Shown: positions 38,319 through 40,068 of the stretch, in pieces
How positions within the stretch are numbered: the first letter of the stretch is position 1
How the letters are laid out: every line of letters starts with the position of its first letter
Position numbers and translations under genes: made by a program
Notes under the pieces: generated by a model
Database searches by the model: none
What the model was told of the DNA's origin: nothing
The model's input: only the letters and a program-made list of their open reading frames with translations
Origin: an uncultured Oscillospiraceae bacterium
GTDB taxonomy: Bacteria > Bacillota > Clostridia > Oscillospirales > Ruminococcaceae
Direction of reading: 5' to 3'
NCBI GenBank assembly: GCA_934454435.1
Contig: CAKSGA010000009.1
Location: 1-40,068, forward strand
DNA: 40,068 bases

Positions 38319-38789
38319 GTGCCAAGAAGAGGTAATGTTCCGAAGCGTGAAGTTCTTCCGGATCCTGTGTACGGCTCTGAGCTCGTAACAAGACTGGTAA
38401 ACAATATCATGCTCGACGGAAAGAAGGGCGTAGCCCAGAAGATCGTATACGGCGCATTTGAGATCGTTGCTGAGAAGACCGGCAAGGACGCTCTGGAAGC
38501 TTTCGAGGAGGCAATGGAGAACATCATGCCGCAGCTCGAAGTCAAGGCTCGCCGTGTCGGCGGTGCAACCTATCAGGTTCCTATGGAGGTTCGCCCCGAG
38601 AGAAGACGTACACTCGGCCTGAGATGGATCACCACCTACAGCCGTGCACGTAACGAAAAGACAATGAAGGAAAGACTTGCAAACGAGATCCTGGACGCAC
38701 TGAACGGCCAGGGCGGCGCATGCAAGAAGCGTGACGATACTCATAAGATGGCTGAAGCTAACAAGGCTTTCGCACATTATAAGTGGTAA
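38319..38789 (+). CDS. rpsG: 30S ribosomal protein S7
   Basis: 156 residues starting at GTG 38319, 8 nt behind GGAGG. An in-frame ATG at 38301 sits within the ribosome site, so it is unlikely. The sequence has the S7 pattern: [22 protein letters not shown], then [24 protein letters not shown], and a C-terminal helix ending FAHYKW. S7 nucleates the 30S head by binding 16S rRNA and often represses its own operon. Confidence 0.98.
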   Translation: MPRRGNVPKREVLPDPVYGSELVTRLVNNIMLDGKKGVAQKIVYGAFEIVAEKTGKDALEAFEEAMENIMPQLEVKARRVGGATYQVPMEVRPERRRTLGLRWITTYSRARNEKTMKERLANEILDALNGQGGACKKRDDTHKMAEANKAFAHYKW

Positions 38790-38804
38790 TCAGAAACAGA
38801 TGAG

Positions 38805-38830
38805 TTATCCGGGGGCAAAACCCCGGGTAA
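38805..38830 (+). promoter_or_regulatory. Hairpin in the rpsG-fusA spacer
   Basis: TTATCCGGGG (38805-38814) pairs with CCCCGGGTAA (38821-38830) to give a 10-bp stem with one T-G pair and a GCAAAA loop, 22 nt before the fusA ATG. No U-tract follows. It may act as an mRNA processing or stability element. Confidence 0.5.
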
Positions 38831-38852
38831 TTCCAGAATTACGGAGGAATTT

Positions 38853-40068
38853 ATGAAAAGAGACGTATCTCTCGAAATGACCCGTAATATTGGTATCATG
38901 GCGCACATCGATGCCGGCAAGACCACCACTACTGAGCGTATCCTGTTCTACACCGGTATCAACCATAAGATCGGTGAAACTCACGATGGTACTGCAACGA
39001 TGGACTGGATGGTTCAGGAGCAGGAGAGAGGTATCACAATCACCTCTGCTGCTACCACAGCCTTCTGGAAGGACCATAGAATCAATATTATCGACACCCC
39101 TGGTCACGTTGACTTCACCGTTGAAGTTCAGCGTTCCCTGAGAGTGCTTGACGGTTCCGTAACTGTTTTCTGTGCAAAGGGCGGTGTAGAGCCTCAGTCA
39201 GAAACAGTATGGCGTCAGGCAGATGAGTACCATGTACCCAGAATGGCTTATGTCAACAAGATGGATATCATGGGCGCAGACTTCTACAACGTAGTACAGA
39301 TGATGCACGACAGACTGAAGTGCAACGCTGTTCCGATCCAGCTGCCTATCGGCGCTGAGGCGGACTTCAAGGGAATCATCGACCTCGTTGAGATGAAGGC
39401 TGATATATATTACGATGATATCGGTAAGGATATGCGTGTTGAAGAGATCCCTGCTGATATGATGGACAAGGCTCAGGAGTACAGAAAGAACCTTCTCGAG
39501 AAGGTTGCTGAGCTGGACGACGCTCTGATGGAGAGATACTTCGAGACCGAGGGTGAGGACTTCACCGTTGAGGAGATCAAGGCTGCCATCAGAAAGGGCA
39601 CCATCGACAACAAGTTCGTACCTGTTACCTGCGGTACTTCCTACAGGAACAAGGGCGTACAGAAGCTGCTGGACGCTATCGTTGACTACATGCCTTCTCC
39701 TCTTGATATCCCGTCCATCAAGGGTATTGACCCTGAGACCGGTGAGGAAGTTGAAAGACATGCTGGCGATGATCAGCCGTTCTCCGCTCTCGCATTCAAG
39801 ATCGCTACCGACCCGTTCGTTGGTAAGCTCTGCTTCTTCAGAGTTTACTCCGGTTACGTTGAGGCTGGTACAACAGTACTGAACGCTACCAAGGACAAGA
39901 ACGAGCGTATGGGACGTATCCTGCAGATGCACTCCAACCACAGACAGGATATCGACGCATGCCCGTGCGGTGATATCGCAGCCGTTGTTGGTACAAAGTA
40001 CACCACCACTGGTGATACTCTCTGCGACGAGAACCACCCTGTAATCCTCGAGTCCATGGAGTTCCCGG
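38853..40068 (+). CDS. fusA: Elongation factor G (3' part beyond window)
   Basis: ATG 38853 follows ACGGAGGAA by 4 nt. The 405 visible codons cover domain I and most of domain II of the translocation GTPase. GTPase motifs are G1 [12 protein letters not shown] (17-28), the switch I region ending [10 protein letters not shown]3 DTPGHVD and G4 NKMD. The frame is open at the right edge; the full protein would be about 690 residues. Third gene of the str operon; tuf would be expected next. Confidence 0.98.
   Translation, partial: MKRDVSLEMTRNIGIMAHIDAGKTTTTERILFYTGINHKIGETHDGTATMDWMVQEQERGITITSAATTAFWKDHRINIIDTPGHVDFTVEVQRSLRVLDGSVTVFCAKGGVEPQSETVWRQADEYHVPRMAYVNKMDIMGADFYNVVQMMHDRLKCNAVPIQLPIGAEADFKGIIDLVEMKADIYYDDIGKDMRVEEIPADMMDKAQEYRKNLLEKVAELDDALMERYFETEGEDFTVEEIKAAIRKGTIDNKFVPVTCGTSYRNKGVQKLLDAIVDYMPSPLDIPSIKGIDPETGEEVERHAGDDQPFSALAFKIATDPFVGKLCFFRVYSGYVEAGTTVLNATKDKNERMGRILQMHSNHRQDIDACPCGDIAAVVGTKYTTTGDTLCDENHPVILESMEFP

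Overview
The window looks like a chromosomal segment of a Gram-positive, anaerobic member of the Clostridia, most likely a Ruminococcus-like Oscillospiraceae. This rests on the gene order (SRP RNA-dnaX-ebfC-recR, radA-DUF6472, DUF1858-trmK-nif3-rqcH), purine-rich Shine-Dalgarno sites, consensus sigma-A promoters with 17-bp spacers, and an F-type ATP synthase whose c subunit carries a sodium-type ion site. The species call is inference. No phage, transposase, CRISPR array or defence island is visible; this is mainly housekeeping DNA.

Layout. (1) 1-9770, minus strand: one long apparent transcription unit. It starts at a near-perfect promoter (9738-9766) and runs through a membrane-anchored polysaccharide deacetylase, a bactofilin, an anchored protein with an IseA-like domain, then atpZ, atpI, atpB, E, F, H, A, an unannotated 42-residue membrane microprotein, atpG and the start of atpD, which leaves the window. 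(2) 9874-18779, minus strand: an eight-gene unit bounded by a promoter (18751-18779) and a strong terminator (9874-9927): DUF1858 protein, trmK, nif3-like, rqcH, valS, nucleotidyltransferase, HD-GYP protein, cyclophilin. (3) 18843-24112, plus strand: SRP RNA, dnaX, ebfC, comEC-like, recR. (4) 24120-25515, RNA-rich: a candidate structured small RNA on the minus strand, a minus-strand tRNA operon (Gly-Arg-His-Gln), a divergent tRNA-Leu, and a 254-bp multi-hairpin repeat-like element with long terminal inverted repeats. (5) 25519-27071, minus: radA and a DUF6472 protein overlapping by 4 nt. (6) 27242-29680, plus: a CwlD-type amidase, then a von Willebrand A protein and a PP2C phosphatase behind their own promoter and a structured leader. 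(7) 29888-40068, plus: rpoB-rpoC, then rpsL-rpsG-fusA (fusA leaves the window).

How the parts fit: the first unit joins envelope remodelling with energy coupling. The second joins tRNA and translation quality control (ValS, TrmK, RqcH) with a c-di-GMP-type HD-GYP protein. The third is the classical recombination and clamp-loader group, here with comEC inserted. The last carries transcription and translation core genes.

The observations most worth following up are: the structured RNA at 24120-24317, with two exposed pyrimidine tracts resembling the anti-Shine-Dalgarno tail; the microprotein inside the ATP synthase operon; the two-carboxylate sodium-type rotor motif; the 254-bp hairpin element; the kinase-less VWA-PP2C pair; and a ComEC whose nuclease-like domain has lost its metal-binding histidines.
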